Source: Sepioteuthis lessoniana (taxonomy: Eukaryota > Mollusca > Cephalopoda > Myopsida > Loliginidae). Taken from it: a DNA stretch of 64,000 nt. The stretch is from the NCBI GenBank assembly GCA_963585895.1, contig OY757904.1, forward strand, positions 158,702,749-158,766,748, in the 5' to 3' direction. Position numbers and translations under genes: made by a program. The notes beneath the pieces are model-generated. The model was not told the DNA's origin. It did not search any database and saw nothing but the letters and a program-made list of their open reading frames with translations. Below are positions 63,786 through 64,000 of this stretch, piece by piece (positions within the stretch are counted from its first letter, which is position 1; every line of letters begins with the position of its first letter).

Positions 63786-64000
63786 TGGTCTCGAACAAAG
63801 TTAGCGGTGACAAAGATGTAGAGATGATGACGCCTTCACATCTAGAAATAAAAGAATGAGACACGTGGTCACAGAAAAATACTATTCACTTTATCATCGG
63901 TGTTGCAATCTCCCTTTGGACCAAATCAGGAAGACGTAAAATGGTATTCTCGAGTCGATGAAGAAAAGATTAATTGCAGTTTTGTAAGCATCGAAATGTA
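63786..64000. other. Unassigned sequence to window end
   Basis: No recognisable motif. It may hold more of the pseudogene's 5' part, but I could not confirm any block. Confidence 0.35.

Overview
This window is animal DNA, most likely from a cephalopod and probably an octopus. That is an inference: there are no operons or compact genes, introns cannot be followed, and the sequence is AT-rich and full of long (TA)n/(CA)n tracts. Its transposon families (a mariner with a YAIKLCFKLGK / FEWHKRFKEGR transposase, an RTE-like LINE with a CTTWTxTKRME / HAGHCWRS C-terminus, a LINE with a restriction-like endonuclease, and tRNA-headed SINEs sharing a central block) are ones I associate with octopus genomes. 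No intact host protein-coding gene can be supported. The window looks intergenic or intronic and consists almost entirely of layered repeats and relics.

Layout. 0-8 kb: an old mariner relic (351), a deleted mariner (1009-1704), a Penelope-like RT fragment (1715-2166) interrupted by a long SINE-B, an RTE-like LINE tail, a hammerhead-like motif, a chimeric inverted mariner, a degraded Tc1-type element, a 200-base gap and a second Penelope-like fragment. 8-23 kb: SINEs of several families, a long palindrome at 10.8 kb, a solo LTR nested in a SINE-B (11905-12461), the longest mariner copy (14555-15899), LINE fragments and GA-rich arrays. 23-33 kb: repeated copies of the restriction-like-endonuclease LINE, most with (ATT)n/(AAT)n tails, the longest running from about 30.56 to 33.17 kb, plus a minisatellite with a period near 27 bases. 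34-44 kb: tRNA-like fragments, duplicated blocks, and a microsatellite cluster containing a CCG-rich island. 44-57 kb: mariner, SINE-B and LINE copies again. 57.8-59.7 kb: a 30-base minisatellite split by a SINE-B.

The most interesting object is at the right end. On the minus strand, 61168-63640 is a broken copy of a conserved uncharacterised protein. It keeps an ERTGN-LHL N-terminal block, a DADSLIV...DDTDMLVLL block resembling FEN1/PIN nuclease acidic motifs, a degenerate HALTGCDTTS block and a Cys-rich C-terminus. A 0.9-kb SINE-B has inserted into it with a target-site duplication of about 12 bases. That insertion fixes the true ends of SINE-B, shows a tRNA A-box at its head, and lets roughly a dozen other copies in the window be read as one family.

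The elements do not form a pathway. Their relationships are those of parasites: SINE families share a central block and 3' tails, LINE tails are associated with microsatellites, mariner deletion derivatives share a breakpoint, and younger elements nest in older ones.
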